64,000 nucleotides of DNA from Zygnema cylindricum (Eukaryota; Streptophyta; Zygnematophyceae; Zygnematales; Zygnemataceae). The position numbers and the translations under genes were made by a program. Below are positions 46,990 through 57,837 of the stretch, piece after piece; positions within the stretch are counted from its first letter, which is position 1, and each line of letters begins with the position of its first letter. The DNA lies in the NCBI GenBank assembly GCA_037447655.1, contig JBBHKE010001038.1, forward strand, positions 223,565-287,564, written 5' to 3'. The notes beneath the pieces were generated by a model. That model was given only the letters and a program-made list of their open reading frames with translations. It was not told the origin of the DNA and did not search any database.

Positions 46990-48509
46990 TTAGACTATGA
47001 ACTTTTGTTCTTCAGGAGATAATTCCTCATCTAAGACTATGACTCTTTCTTCCTCACTCCCCTCACTTCCCTTCTTCAACTCCATTAGAGTTGTACAACT
47101 ATTAGCTTTATCCATTTGAAATTTTTCAAGCATGTTCCCTATTGCTTCTTTTTGAGCCAGTTTTATAATTTTCCTTTTTCGGTCTCTCTCTACTTGAATT
47201 CCCAAAATATATTTTGCTTCTCCCATATCCTTCATTTCAAATCTCCCCTTAAGATCGGTTTTCAGTTTATTAATTTTTTCCATTGATTTACTTAAAACAA
47301 GCAAATCATCAACATAAATTGCAATAAATATAAAACCTTCCTCATCTTCGAAAACATAGATTGAGTGATCTGAGCTTATCCAAATATATCCGAGACTGGT
47401 AAGAAACTCATCAAGCTTCTTATTCCATTGTCGAGGCGCCTGTTTCAAACCATAAAGAGATTTAATCAGCCGACAAACCTTACTCTCCTCTCCTTCTTCC
47501 ACAAACCGTTCGGGTTGTCGCATAAAGATCTCCTCTTCCAATTCTCCATGCAAAAAGGTTGTTTTGATGTCCATCTGGTGCACTTCCATGTCTTCCGCTG
47601 CTGCTAAACTGAGAAGTATGCGGACGGAGGGAAATCTGACCACCGGGGCAAAGGTTTCCTCGTAGTCAATTCTCTCATTTTGTGTAAATCCCTTTGCCAC
47701 TAATTTGGCCTTGTAGCGCTCGATTCTATTATCTGGGTTCAGTTTTATTTTGAAAACCCACTTACAACCGATTCGTTTTCGGTTAGGTGGACAATCCACT
47801 AGCTCCCAAGTATCGGCTGCCATGATTGAGGCCATCTGCTCATTGATGGCTGTCTTCCACCGGTTTTTTTCTGGACAAGTCATTGCCTCTCCATAAGTTT
47901 GAGGTTCATCTTGATGAGATAGTTTTGTTACCTTGTTATTAACCTGTTTTTCTTGCAGTCTTTTGCTACTTCTCCTCCCCCCTTCAAAAATCTCAGGTCG
48001 GAATAGATGGTTCTGGTGGATCTTTTGAACAAACTCGACTTCTCCCCTATCCCTTGATTCCGAATCAATTTCCACCACGTCTTCCGCTTCGGGTAGAGTT
48101 GTCACTTGAGTTTCCACAGCCGAGTCATTTTCAATCTGATTTGTACCTGCAAGAATGTCATCGTCTGTAAAACCTAGATAGTTAGGAAGCTCAAAGTCAT
48201 CAGAATTTTCTGACTCAAATCTGATTTTTACTGACTTTGTATATTTGAAGGGATCCACAAACTTTCCTTCATCTATAAGTACTAGATGCTTTACTAAGAT
48301 TATATCTTCCCTTTTTAGATCATGAACTCTATATCCTTTAACATCCTCATTATATCCTAATAAGTATCCTGGTTTTCCTTTAGGATCTAGCTTCCAATTG
48401 GACCGATCAATATCTAGACTGAATACTTGACTGCCGAAAACCTTGAAATGAGATAAGTCTGGTTTCCGGCCTGTCCATCTCTCATAAGGTGTTTGATCTT
48501 TTATAGCTG
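46990..48509 (-). pseudogene. Copia-A element 1 integrase end and reverse transcriptase
   Basis: Starts abruptly within the integrase C-terminal region (DQTPYERWTGRKPD) because of the deletion; the visible ATG further upstream lies in LTR sequence and is not a real start. RT blocks follow: WVFKIKLNPDN, RLVAKGFTQ-like, QMDIKTTFLHGELEE, SLYGLKQAPRQWN, and the active site YVDDLLVL. Open until 46990, then shifted. Confidence 0.87.
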
Positions 48510-49503
48510 TCCTGACCCCTTTGTGTTTAAGAAAAAATAACTGCCACCCTGGCAGACAAAATTTCTGACCACCTTCACCCTTGTGAAGGCAAGATTCCCC
48601 TGAGTCGATAGCAAAAAGAATCTCTGAATTTGCTCCCCTGAGCAGTAAGTTATAGAGGGTCAAAGTTGACCTTTTGTACAGAAGCTCTCTGGGAGAGAGG
48701 GTCCTATCTCCTAATTTTTCTAAGTCCTATCTCTCTCATAGACTCTATCTACCGATGTACAAAACGAATCAGAATACAGTTCCGTACGCAAAAGTACAGC
48801 TGTCGGTGTACTTTATGTACGGTCATTGTACGACATGGCCTAAATGTCGACACATGTCATATTTGGATTCGGTGCCATAATCTCCGGAGATTCCACGATT
48901 GAATGTAATTACGCCACGCGTCATCCGATGTGGCGATGGCCACAAACCGCCGAAATCTTTTTCCGCGATCTCGGCGCTAATTCCAGCCGTCCGATTAAAA
49001 TCAAATTTAATCGTAGCCGTAAAAAATACATGCGCGGTATTCGTTTCACTTAAGAAATAAATGCGCGGTATTGATTTCTTGCTCGTACCGTTTTCCGTAC
49101 TTATACATTACCGGATCTATGTATACCGTAAACAATTACAGTTAAATGATTTATCCTACGTTTACATGTTTAAATAAATATCAAACTATATCCTACGTAA
49201 TGTTATTCCTAGAGTTAACGGCTAAGGCTACCGGCTACTTCCTGTTTGCCGGCCGGTAGGTACAAGGATCAATTCCTGTCGCCGGCACATTCATTTTAAA
49301 CAAATAAACCCTAACTAATATAAATTTCCTGTAAACCTCTAGATAGCTTAGGTAGCCATGGCTCTAGCTCCCTCTCCAATTTCTTAGTGACTGCGACAAG
49401 TTTGAGAGTTTGGAGAGAGAAGTTAGAGGTAGACTGCCTCGGCTTCTTTCTATATTTCTATTTAGACCTAGAAAATACTAAAAAAGTACCATTAATTTCT
49501 ACA
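48510..49503 (-). repeat. Copia-A element 1, 5' LTR (copy D), 3'-truncated
   Basis: Same family as copy C. On the minus strand it starts TGTAGAAATTAATGG and stops about 60 bp before the normal end, joined to integrase sequence. The tRNA-like block is at + 49211-49287 (GGATCAATTCC). Confidence 0.86.
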
Positions 49504-49560
49504 TTTGTTAGAGGAAGACCTAAGTTAGGATTATTTTGAGTGTGGTATAAATCCTCACAT

Positions 49561-49572
49561 TAAAAGGGGGAA
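49561..49572 (+). promoter_or_regulatory. Copia-B polypurine tract
   Basis: TAAAAGGGGGAA directly precedes the LTR-B start at 49573. Confidence 0.7.
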
Positions 49573-50147
49573 TGTTAGGATTACAAAGTGGGATTTTGGT
49601 TCAGTTTTAGTGTGGGTCAGTTTTTGTCGCGCGTCACGTCACGCATTATGTTTCGTTTCATTAGTACTTTTAAACTTTTCAGTTTCGATTGATTAAGTGT
49701 GAACAGTTTGGTCTTTTTCATAGGGACTTCTAGTACTTTCGGTTCGTGCGTACGTCTAGCAGTTTCGTTAGATTACGTTGTACTTTAAGTTACGATACTT
49801 CTAGATATTTCGTTTTGCGTAGTTTTAGTTTGCGTCGTACTCTATTTTGCGTCTAAGTACATGTGACGCTTCTAGAGTTAGATTTCCAGATGTAATCTAC
49901 GACTAAGTTAAAATGCCAGTCAGTGAGGGAATTAGAACCACTAAAGAGAACCTAAGGAGAAATCAATGTAGAGTTAATGTATGTGAATTAATGTGAGTTT
50001 CCTCTTCTGAATTGTGTGATGTCTCTATCTATGTTCATGAGGATTTAATGTATGAGAGCTGGTTGATATTTGATGTGAGTTAAATTTGCTTCCGCATTGT
50101 AATTTGTCAATTTTTTGCGCATTCCGATTGTATTTTTGATCCTTTCA
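49573..50147 (+). repeat. Copia-B LTR (575 bp), preceded by pol and followed by PBS
   Basis: Runs TGTTAGGATTAC to CCTTTCA. A pol end and PPT lie upstream, so it acts as a 3' LTR; a PBS (TGGTATCGGAGC, 50150-50161) and gag lie downstream, so it also acts as a 5' LTR. Such sharing is expected after recombination between two elements. Confidence 0.85.
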
Positions 50148-50149
50148 AT

Positions 50150-50161
50150 TGGTATCGGAGC
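50150..50161 (+). promoter_or_regulatory. Copia-B primer binding site
   Basis: TGGTATCGGAGC matches the 3' end complement of initiator tRNA-Met at 11 of 12 positions, two bases after the LTR. Confidence 0.85.
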
Positions 50162-50197
50162 AGGTTAGCTCCACATTGAGGATTTAGTGAGTTAGGT

Positions 50198-50541
50198 ATG
50201 GGAGGGAAGAAAAAGAAGACCACACCCTCTCCATCTGGACCGAGGATGCCTATGGGGACCCCTTGGGAACTCAATCGACACCCGAGCCATCTCTTCGGGG
50301 TCCGAGCGAACGAGAATTCAGTTTCGGTGAAGGAATTGCGCCAAATTCCGAGGAGTCATTGCCAGCTAAACCCTTCGGATTAAATCAATCTAAAGAGAAG
50401 GAAAGTTATGACATTCGGTTAGAAAGAGACACTTATAAGGAGTGGGAGAAATTTATGAAAGAGAAGGATAAAAAGGTGAAAAATAAAAATGTTTCGGTTA
50501 AAGAGGAATTCGAGGGCAGCTCTAGCTCTAGTTCTAGTAGT
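50198..50541 (+). pseudogene. Copia-B gag N-terminus, cut by copia-A element 2
   Basis: Starts MGGKKKKTTPSPSGPRMPMG and, after a frameshift at about 50262, continues with RDTYKEWEKFMKEKDKKVK and a Ser run. It stops at the insertion point 50541. The same start is seen in the copy at 62738. Confidence 0.8.
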
Positions 50542-51585
50542 TGTAGAAATTAATGGTTTTTAAGTATTTTCTAGGTCTGAATAGAAATAAAGAAGCCGAG
50601 GCAGTCTACCTCTAACTTCTCTCTCCAACTCTCAAACTTGTCGCAGTCACTGAGAAATTGGAGAGGAAGCTAGAGCCATGGCTACCTAGGCTATCCTTAG
50701 GTTTACGGGAAATATATATTAGTCTAGGGATTAATTACTAAAAGGTATGTGCTGGCGAGAGGATTTGATCGTGGTACCTGCCGGCCGTTGGAGAATAGAT
50801 AGCTGCCTTAGCCGTTAAGTCTAGAAGTAGTCTTACATAGTATGTAGTACGATAATAATTTAAACATGTACACGCAGGATAAATCATTTAACTATAACTG
50901 TTAACGGGATACATAGATATGGTAGTGTAAAATTACGAATTGCGGTACGGATAAGAAATCAATACCGCGCATTGATTTCGTAAGCGAAACAAATACCGCG
51001 CATGTATTTATTACGGCTACGATCAAATGCAAGTTTAATCGGACGGCCGAAATTAGCGCCGAGATCGCGGAAGGAGAATTCGACGGTTTGTGGGCATCGC
51101 CACAACGGATGACACGTGGCGATGTAACATTGTAGCGCGGCATCTCCGAGGATTAAAGGAGCGAATAAGGATATTACACGTGTGGACATTTAGGCCATGT
51201 CGTACAATGACCGTACATAAAGTACACCGACAGCTGTACTTTTGCGTACGGAACTGTATTCTGATTCGTTCTGTACATCGGTAGATAGAGTCTATGAGAG
51301 AGATAAGACTTAGAAAAATTAGGAGATAGGACCCTCTCTCCCAGAGAGCTTCTGTACAAAAGGTCAACTTTGACCCTCTATAACTTACTGCTCAGGGGAG
51401 CAAATTCAGAGATTCTTTTTGCTATCGACTCAGGGGAGTCTTGCCTTCACAAGGGTGAAGGTGGTCAGAAATTTTGTCTGCCAGGGTGGCAGTTATTTTT
51501 GCTTAAACACAAAGGGGTCAGGATTATCCTAGAGGCTTCTTGGAAGCTGTCCACTCTGAGGACTTATGGAGGTCTCAGAGTTTCA
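50542..51585 (+). repeat. Copia-A element 2, 5' LTR (copy E)
   Basis: TGTAGAAATTAATGG to GAGTTTCA. The stem-loop is at about 50611-50674 (left TCTAACTTCTCTCTCCAA, right TTGGAGAGGAAGCTAGA), GCCATGGCT follows, and the tRNA-like block is at 50745-50822 on the minus strand. Confidence 0.9.
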
Positions 51586-52520
51586 GGTTATGGGCCCACC
51601 CTCTAGGGTACCAATCTTTAATGGAACTGGCTTCATATACTGGGAAAGTATGATGGTAGGAGCTCTATGCGAAAAAAGGTTTTGGGGGATAGTGAGTAGA
51701 CGATTTGGGCGTCAATCAAGTCTTGGAATTCCTCCACCGTTTAAAGGAAGCAGATTCACCAGGAAAGAGGATTCACCTTCAACGGAGGAAACAAAGGAAG
51801 GAGAGGTGGTGGACAAAGGAAAGGAGAAGGAGGCGACCACACTAATAGCAACTGGTTCGGCATTCATGTCACCTATTCCGAGGAACGAGGAGAATGATAC
51901 TAAAACCTGGGACTTCCACAATATGGCGGCAAAGCACTTCATCCTACGCCATCTCACTCAAGGACTTGCATGTCCTCATTTGCAGGTAGAAAGGGCATCC
52001 AATCTTACGATGGCTCTCATAGAGATGTACCGAAGTGGTACGATTCAGCAACAACAGTTGGCTGATCAGAAAGTTAAGGAGTATGTATACAAAGGGGGAA
52101 ATATGTTGGATTTTTGCAATGAGCTTGCTACACTCTTCATGGAGCTAGAGAGTGCGGGAAAAGTTTTTAGTGAAAAAGAAAAGGTTAACTGTTTACTGAT
52201 CAAGTTACCTGATGAGTTCGAGAACATAGTCAACCGTGTGCAGGACTTGCCGGACTCAAGGTGGATATGGAACTCAGTGGTAGGGATGATTCTCGTTCGA
52301 GAGAATACGATTGAGATCCGAAGGGGAGGAAAGAGTGGCCAAGCCTTGGCAACAACGACCGATTGGAGGAACAAGGATTCCCGGAAACCAGTCGGAAACT
52401 ATGGGGGTAGGGAGCAGAAAAAAACAGGTTGACGAGTTCGAACCAAGGGCTCCCAAAGGTTTATGTCATTTTTGTAAGAAACCGGGCACTATATGGCAGA
52501 GTGCACTAAGCTAACTGAGC
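51566..52520 (+). pseudogene. Copia-A element 2 gag
   Basis: Opens with an ATG at 51566, inside the last 20 bases of the LTR, and reads VPIFNGTGFIYWESMMV, typical for copia Gag. The UBN2-like capsid part runs to about 52400. Frameshifts near 52430 and 52480 interrupt it; the second lies inside the zinc knuckle CHFCKKPG. The linker at residues 45-110 is rich in Glu and Lys. Confidence 0.8.
51586..51600 (+). promoter_or_regulatory. Copia-A primer binding site (anticodon arm of initiator tRNA-Met)
   Basis: GGTTATGGGCCCACC directly follows the LTR. From memory of plant initiator tRNA-Met, it is complementary to the anticodon arm, which includes the CAU anticodon. This is the half-tRNA priming type known from Drosophila copia and yeast Ty5. 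Confidence 0.7.
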
Positions 52521-55051
52521 TTCGGTTAAAGGAGGGGCAGACCGGTGGTACCCCGAGAGGAAAGAAAAAGGCCCTTGTCACACAGGTACTTGAGGCGGAA
52601 TCTGAGGACGAGGACGATGAGCTCCTTTTGGATGAGGAGTTGGAGGCCAAAACTGAGGTTGAAATTCCACGAAGGCAGAAATGTGCTTACGGTGGATTGA
52701 AAGGTGAAGCAGGCTGGATTATAGATTCAGGTGCCTCAATGCACATGTCTAAGGATAGGCACCTGTTCACTAAGATAAGAAAGATTCCCACCGTAGTTAT
52801 AGAGTACGGGGATGGGAGGATAGTCACCACTACTCTTGTAGGATCGGTAGATCTGAAAGTGTTAGTAGAAGGAAAGACATCCATATTAACATTCTCCGAT
52901 GTATTGTTTATTCCGGAGCTGAACAAAAACCTTATCTCTACATCTGTATTAGATGATAAGGGTTTTTTCACTAGCACTAGGGAAGGAGTCTTTAGTGCTA
53001 GTTTTGAGGAGGATGTCTATTTCATTGCTGAGAAAGGTAGCCATGGGATGTTTAGGCTGATCTTAAGTAATGAAACGAAGAAACTTTATTATGCTGGTGT
53101 TCATGATATTATGATGTGGCATAAGAGGCTTGGGCATGTGAATCTAGATAAGTTAAGAGAGATGAAAAAGATGGGAGTGGTGGAAGGGATTCAGTTCAGT
53201 GAGAGTGATGATATAAGTGATTGTAGTGGGTGTGCTCAAGGTAAAGCACACAGATTCCCCTTTCCTAAAACAACCACCTACAAGGGAGAAAAACTTTTAG
53301 ATCTAGTACAATCAGATATTTGGGGACCGGCTAGAGTGCCCTCACTGGGGGGGAAGAGATTTATGATGACTATAACTGATGATTGGTCTCGGTATTCCCG
53401 GGTGTATTTTTTGAAAACCAAGTCAGAAGCTGAGGACTGTTTTAGACAATATAAAGCATGGAAAGAAAAACTCCATGAAACTCCAATCAAGAGAGTAAGG
53501 AGTGACAATGGTGGAGAGTATACTTCTAACCAGTTTGAGGATTTTTTGAGGGAAGATAGGGTTCAACACCAAAAGACAGTTCCAGAAAATCCGGAACAGA
53601 ATGGGGTAGCTGAAAGGTTAAATAGAACACTAAGTGATAGTGCTAGAAGTATGTTGTCAGATAAAAAGATAGGAAAAAGGTTTTGGGCAGAAGCAATGAA
53701 CTGTGCTAATTACCTCAAAAATAGAGTTCTTACTTCAGCTATAAAAGATCAAACACCTTATGAGAGATGGACAGGCCGGAAACCAGACTTATCTCATTTA
53801 AAGGTTTTCGGCAGTCAAGTATTCAGTCTAGATACAAATCGGTCTAATTGGAAGCTAGATCCTAAAGGAAAACCGGGATACTTATTAGGATATGATGAGG
53901 ATGTTAAAAGATATAGAGTTTATGACCTAAAAAAAGAAGATATAATCTTAGTAAAGCATCTAGTAGTTATGTATGAAGGAAAGTCTGTGGATCCCTTCAA
54001 ATATACAAAGTTAGTAAAAATCAGATTTGAGTCAGAAAATTCTGATGACTTTGAGCTTCCTAACTATCCCGGTTTTACAGACGATGACATTCTTGCATGT
54101 ACAAATCAGATTGAAAAGTACTCGGCTGTGGAAACTCCAGTGACAACTCTACCCGAAGCGGAAGACGTGGTGGAAATTGATTCGGAATCAAGGGATAGGG
54201 GAGAAATCGAGTTTGTTCGAAAGAATCCACGAGAACTATCTATTCCGGCCTCAGATTTTGAGGGGGGAAGGAGAAGTAGTAAAAGACTACAAGAAAAACA
54301 GGTTAATAACAAGGTAACAAAACTATCTCATCAAGGTGAACCTCAAACTTATGGAGAGGCGATGACTTGTCCAAAAAGAAATCGGTGGAAGACAGCCATC
54401 AATGAAGAGATGGCCTCAATTATGGCAGCCGATACTTGGGAGCTAGTGGATTGTCCACCAAACCGAAAACCAATCGGTTGTAAGTGGGTTTTCAAAATAA
54501 AACTGAACCTAGATAACACAATCGAGCGCTACAAGGCCCGACTAGTGGCAAAGGGATTTACACAAAAGGAGGGAATTGACTACGAGGAAACCTTTACCCC
54601 GGTGGTCAGATTTCCCTCCGTCCGCATACTTCTCAGCCTGGCAGCAGCGGAAGACATGGAAGTGCACCAGATGGACATCAAAACAACCTTTTTGCATGGA
54701 GAATTGGAAGAGGAGATCTTTATGCGACAACCCGAACGGTTTGTGGAAGAAGGAGAGGAGAGTAAGGTATGCCGGCTGATTAAATCTCTTTATGGTTTGA
54801 AACAGGCGCCTCGACAATGGAATAAGAAGCTTGATGAGTTTCTTACCGGTCTGAGATGTATCCGGATCACCTCAGATCACTCAATCTATGTTTCGAAGAT
54901 GAGGAAGGTTTTATATTTATTGCAATTTATGTTGATGATTTGCTTGTTTTAAGTAAATCAATGGAAATAAATAATAAACTGAAAACCGATCTTAAGGGGA
55001 GATTTGAAATGAAAGATATGGGGGAAGCAAAATATATTTTGGGAATTCAAG
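52493..55051 (+). pseudogene. Copia-A element 2 pol (protease, integrase, RT)
   Basis: A long frame to 54952 carries protease IIDSGASMHMS, the GAG-pre-integrase HHCC block (MWHKRLGHVN, CSGCAQGKAH), the integrase core with SDIWGPARVP, RSDNGGEYTS and PENPEQNGVAERLN (D-D-E), and the first half of RT (WVFKIKLN, QMDIKTTFLHG, SLYGLKQAPRQ). A 1-bp loss in a T run at about 54892, compared with element 1, shifts the frame; the YVDD box follows in another frame. The sequence stops at 55051. Confidence 0.88.
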
Positions 55052-55938
55052 AAAAAAAAAAAAAAAAAAAAAACAAGAGATAATGATAAATAAATAAAAA
55101 AAAAGAAAAAAAAATATGACACATAATATAAATAAGGAAAAAATACCTTTTACGTTGTTGAAAAACGGCTCTCGTTCTATTATTTCGAGTTCTTGGCCAG
55201 CTAGCGTTCTGTTGACTCCTTATATTGAATGTGAGAGAACGGGAGACATGGAGTGTGAGGGAGCGTGATAGTGGAAGTGGGAGAGAGTGTACAGTAGGTG
55301 GAGAGGGTACGGTAGAAGGAGGGAAGCTACTCGGCAAATTTCACCTTGGGCAAAATGACGCTGGTTGCGAAAAACCCCTGGAAAAAAAAATCGTACAGTT
55401 CGCAAAGCGACAAATTGTTTTTTTTTATCCACCTAAAAATTTTCCACGCTTGTGGCGCGTGCGTGGGCCGTTTTGCATTCGTTGTTTGGGCGGTACTTTC
55501 TCTGAAATCACCTCGCGAGGTGATTTTTGATAAAGTTTTTTGACTGGCTCGATTATCTTGCCCGAGGGTCGAAAAAAAGGAAAACGCCAAAATTTGTTAA
55601 TATGACGACAAACATGAAGTACGTTCAAAGTATCGACTTGACGTTTGCTGTAATTTTCAAGACTTGACTTTTTTGTACGGCTAAAGTTGTTCTCGTACGA
55701 AACTGCGTTTTGGGTGAAAACGACGAAATAAAGTCGATCCTTTAACAGATGGGCACGTACCCTAAAACAACCACTCAATTACGGCGAGGACACATGTTTC
55801 AACCCAGTTTTGTTTCACGGAACGACAGCTCGTGCCGTATGACGGCTAATACGGTTGAACATGACCCCCAATCCAAGATGGAGTTTTCGGCCTTAAAGCG
55901 AGCGCCCCCCCAAATGCCCTTAACTATTCCCGCCCGTA
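55052..55938. other. A-rich junction and unassigned repeat-like DNA
   Basis: Starts with a run of 22 A and more A-rich DNA to about 55115. Then come G/A-rich repeats (55230-55325) and a 22-nt perfect palindrome (55505-55526). No coding family is recognised, and overlapping frames on both strands are not genes. Confidence 0.45.
55505..55526. repeat. 22-nt perfect palindrome with CCTCGCGAGG core
   Basis: AAATCACCTCG and CGAGGTGATTT meet without spacer. The CCTCGCGAGG core equals that of the 50-nt palindrome at 16939-16988. Confidence 0.85.
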
Positions 55939-56072
55939 CACCGCAAATCTTAATTAGAGTAATGAAAAAATAAGAGTAAAAAAAAAAAAAAAATTAGAGT
56001 TATGAACGCTAATTTATGTGAAAGGATCTTTTCACAGAGGAAGTTTACTCTAATTTATTTAAGTACTCTATA
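55939..56072 (+). mobile_element. TA-target MITE E5, left end only
   Basis: After TA, CACCGCAAATCTTAATTAGAG and the following text match E1-E3 up to AAGTACTCTA. The right part is missing. Confidence 0.7.
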
Positions 56073-56111
56073 TTGGGTTATGTCTGCAATAATCATCCGC
56101 GCTGAAATTAT

Positions 56112-56600
56112 TAGTGTTGTGTATCGGTAAGGATTTGCCGATAATCGATATGGGCATTTTTTCGGGTTGCCGATAATCGATATATTGGTACGATATATCA
56201 TTATCGGTGTTTTCGTTGATAAATAACATAAATTATTATCGTCAATAACATCGATATTGATAACTATTGGCGATATGTGTACGGAACGTACGGATAAATG
56301 TACAGCCAATACACTCAACTGTACGTGTTATTCCCCATACACGCCCATCTCACAACCCCTATCTACTGAGGTGTCTACCAATCAGATCACTGTATTATAC
56401 AGTTGTACAAACACACAAAATACAGTAGCCGCCATGAAATATGTACGGTTTTGGTACGGATCCAGTTAAAACGGTGTACATTTGACATCCGACGTCATGG
56501 ATTTGTCCCTTTATTGTTTGAGATCCACTGGGGACCGGCCACGTGTCAATCTGTCACCTTTTTTGGCATAAATTGTTAAAAGAGCCATTCGGGGAACATT
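56112..56600 (+). mobile_element. Second hAT-like MITE, 3'-truncated
   Basis: TAGTGTTGTGTATCGGTAA and the CGATA-rich interior match 31006-31475 over nearly 490 bp. The right half and terminal repeat are missing; it changes into gypsy LTR sequence at about 56600. Confidence 0.78.
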
Positions 56601-57008
56601 TACGCGCAAAAGTGCGCGCCAAACGAAATGCGACTTCGCACAAGTGTGCATTCAAATTTTTATGCGAGAAAATACCTACGAAATTTTATAAAGTGAAAGT
56701 GACGTTTCGTAGTACACATTGTACGAAACGAACCATCGAGCGTACCAAACGAAATATATATTCATTTGGTACTTTTTAAACGTGCCCCTAAAATTACGCG
56801 TCTAGTTTGACCCTTAACCCGTTAGAATGAACACCCACTCGTTATTTTGACCTCGCTAGGTCGCCTAATTACACCTATCGCTATATCTTTTACAGTACAA
56901 CTCCAAATCGTGCGATTCTTTCGCGGACTTCTACCAAATTCAAAACTCTATATTTGTAACATTTAAATACCAGTTTACGAACAAGTTTGATCCAATATTA
57001 CTGTTATA
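56601..57008 (-). repeat. Diverged gypsy LTR fragment
   Basis: On the minus strand it follows the first half of the gypsy LTR: AACAGTAATATTGG at the right end (near 57008), the phrase CGCGAAAGAATCGC, and the TTTCGTACGAAAC-like part. It is much more diverged than the LTRs at 33771 and 40570. Confidence 0.65.
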
Positions 57009-57837
57009 GGGGAGAGGAAAAAAGAAAAAGAAATCTAAACACACATTTAAAGGTGGAGGTAAACAAAATACCACTTTATGAGCCAATAATATACTGAGAC
57101 ACGCTATCTAAGCTGCCATAAAAACTCGTATAAGGTAAGAATAAATGGTTTCACTTCTTACTTGTATTATAATCCCACGTAAAGTGTTTTGGGAACTTGT
57201 TGAAGGTCCTCGGGATAAGGCACTCCTTTTCGTTTGTATTATAATTTGCAATCATCTTGTTGATCACACGAACGCGTGCAACCTTTGTCGACACTTGGTG
57301 GAGTTTGCGTCTCACCACTAGGATGATACCGTGGTCCACACGTGGTGAGTCCGCGGTGAGTCCGGAGGTGAGTTTGGGGGTGGGCCGAAATTAGCTGCAC
57401 CACCCTCAATGAGGGTATCATCGTTTTGTGATCCCATCCCTTCACTTGCCTCTCCCTCTTCCTCTCTCTCGCCCAACTCCATCTCCTCCTCAATCGGAGG
57501 TGGGAAAATTTTAGCGGGAGCTCTGGTTTTTGCCGCAAAAAAGGTGGTAATGGGCCTTATATTTTCTCAAAAATAACCACAGCTATTGGTAAAAGAAAAT
57601 TAGGAAGCAATCAAACAAAGATGTAACAATAAAGGTAGATGCAAAGGGAGAGAAAAGAGTACTATTGTTGGAGTTACTGACGAGTAAATATAGGATGGTT
57701 AAAGAAGCCCCCTGTGAATAAAAAGAGGGAAAACCTTCGCCAAAGTTTGAACATTAAAAATTTTATATCAAATATTATGTTTGACACCTAAAGAATTTGA
57801 TTTGCGGGAAAATTTTAAAATTTGCGTAAGTTTTCAG
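57009..57837. other. Spacer without recognised genes
   Basis: Includes a short GGTGAGTCCG-type repeat at 57340-57372. No gene or element end was found. Confidence 0.4.

Larger units (their letters stand above)
45218..49503 (-). mobile_element. Copia-A element 1, internally deleted, TSD TTTGT
   Basis: Minus-strand Ty1/copia element: 5' LTR at 48510-49503, pol remnant 46334-48509, PPT, 3' LTR at 45218-46271. The target duplication TTTGT is at 45213-45217 and 49504-49508. A deletion removed the last about 60 bp of the 5' LTR, the PBS, gag, protease and most of integrase. It inserted into copia-B pol. Confidence 0.9.
44574..49539 (+). pseudogene. Copia-B pol C-terminus (RT end and RNase H), split by a copia-A insertion
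   Basis: The left part is 44574-45217; translation shows VPYREAIVCLMYLSVATRPD, KRIFRYLARTLDIGLVYRSG and the RNase H block SSTEAEYMADCHVAKASIW. One internal stop lies near 44675. At 45218 a whole copia-A element is inserted. After it (49509-49539) the same frame resumes and ends at TGA 49537-49539 with KLGLF, a usual copia ending. The insertion produced a 5-bp target duplication (TTTGT), so before it this region was continuous. Confidence 0.82.
50542..55051 (+). mobile_element. Copia-A element 2, 3'-truncated
   Basis: 5' LTR (50542-51585), half-tRNA primer site, gag and pol up to the middle of RT. It inserted into copia-B gag. The element breaks off at 55051 inside RT and joins a run of 22 A (55052-55073); RNase H, PPT and 3' LTR are missing. 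Confidence 0.9.

Noticed and set aside
51370-51606. 78-aa frame upstream of copia-A gag (also at 48510-48663 minus)
   Set aside because: It is LTR sequence; the reading is broken or altered in other LTR copies and has no family match.
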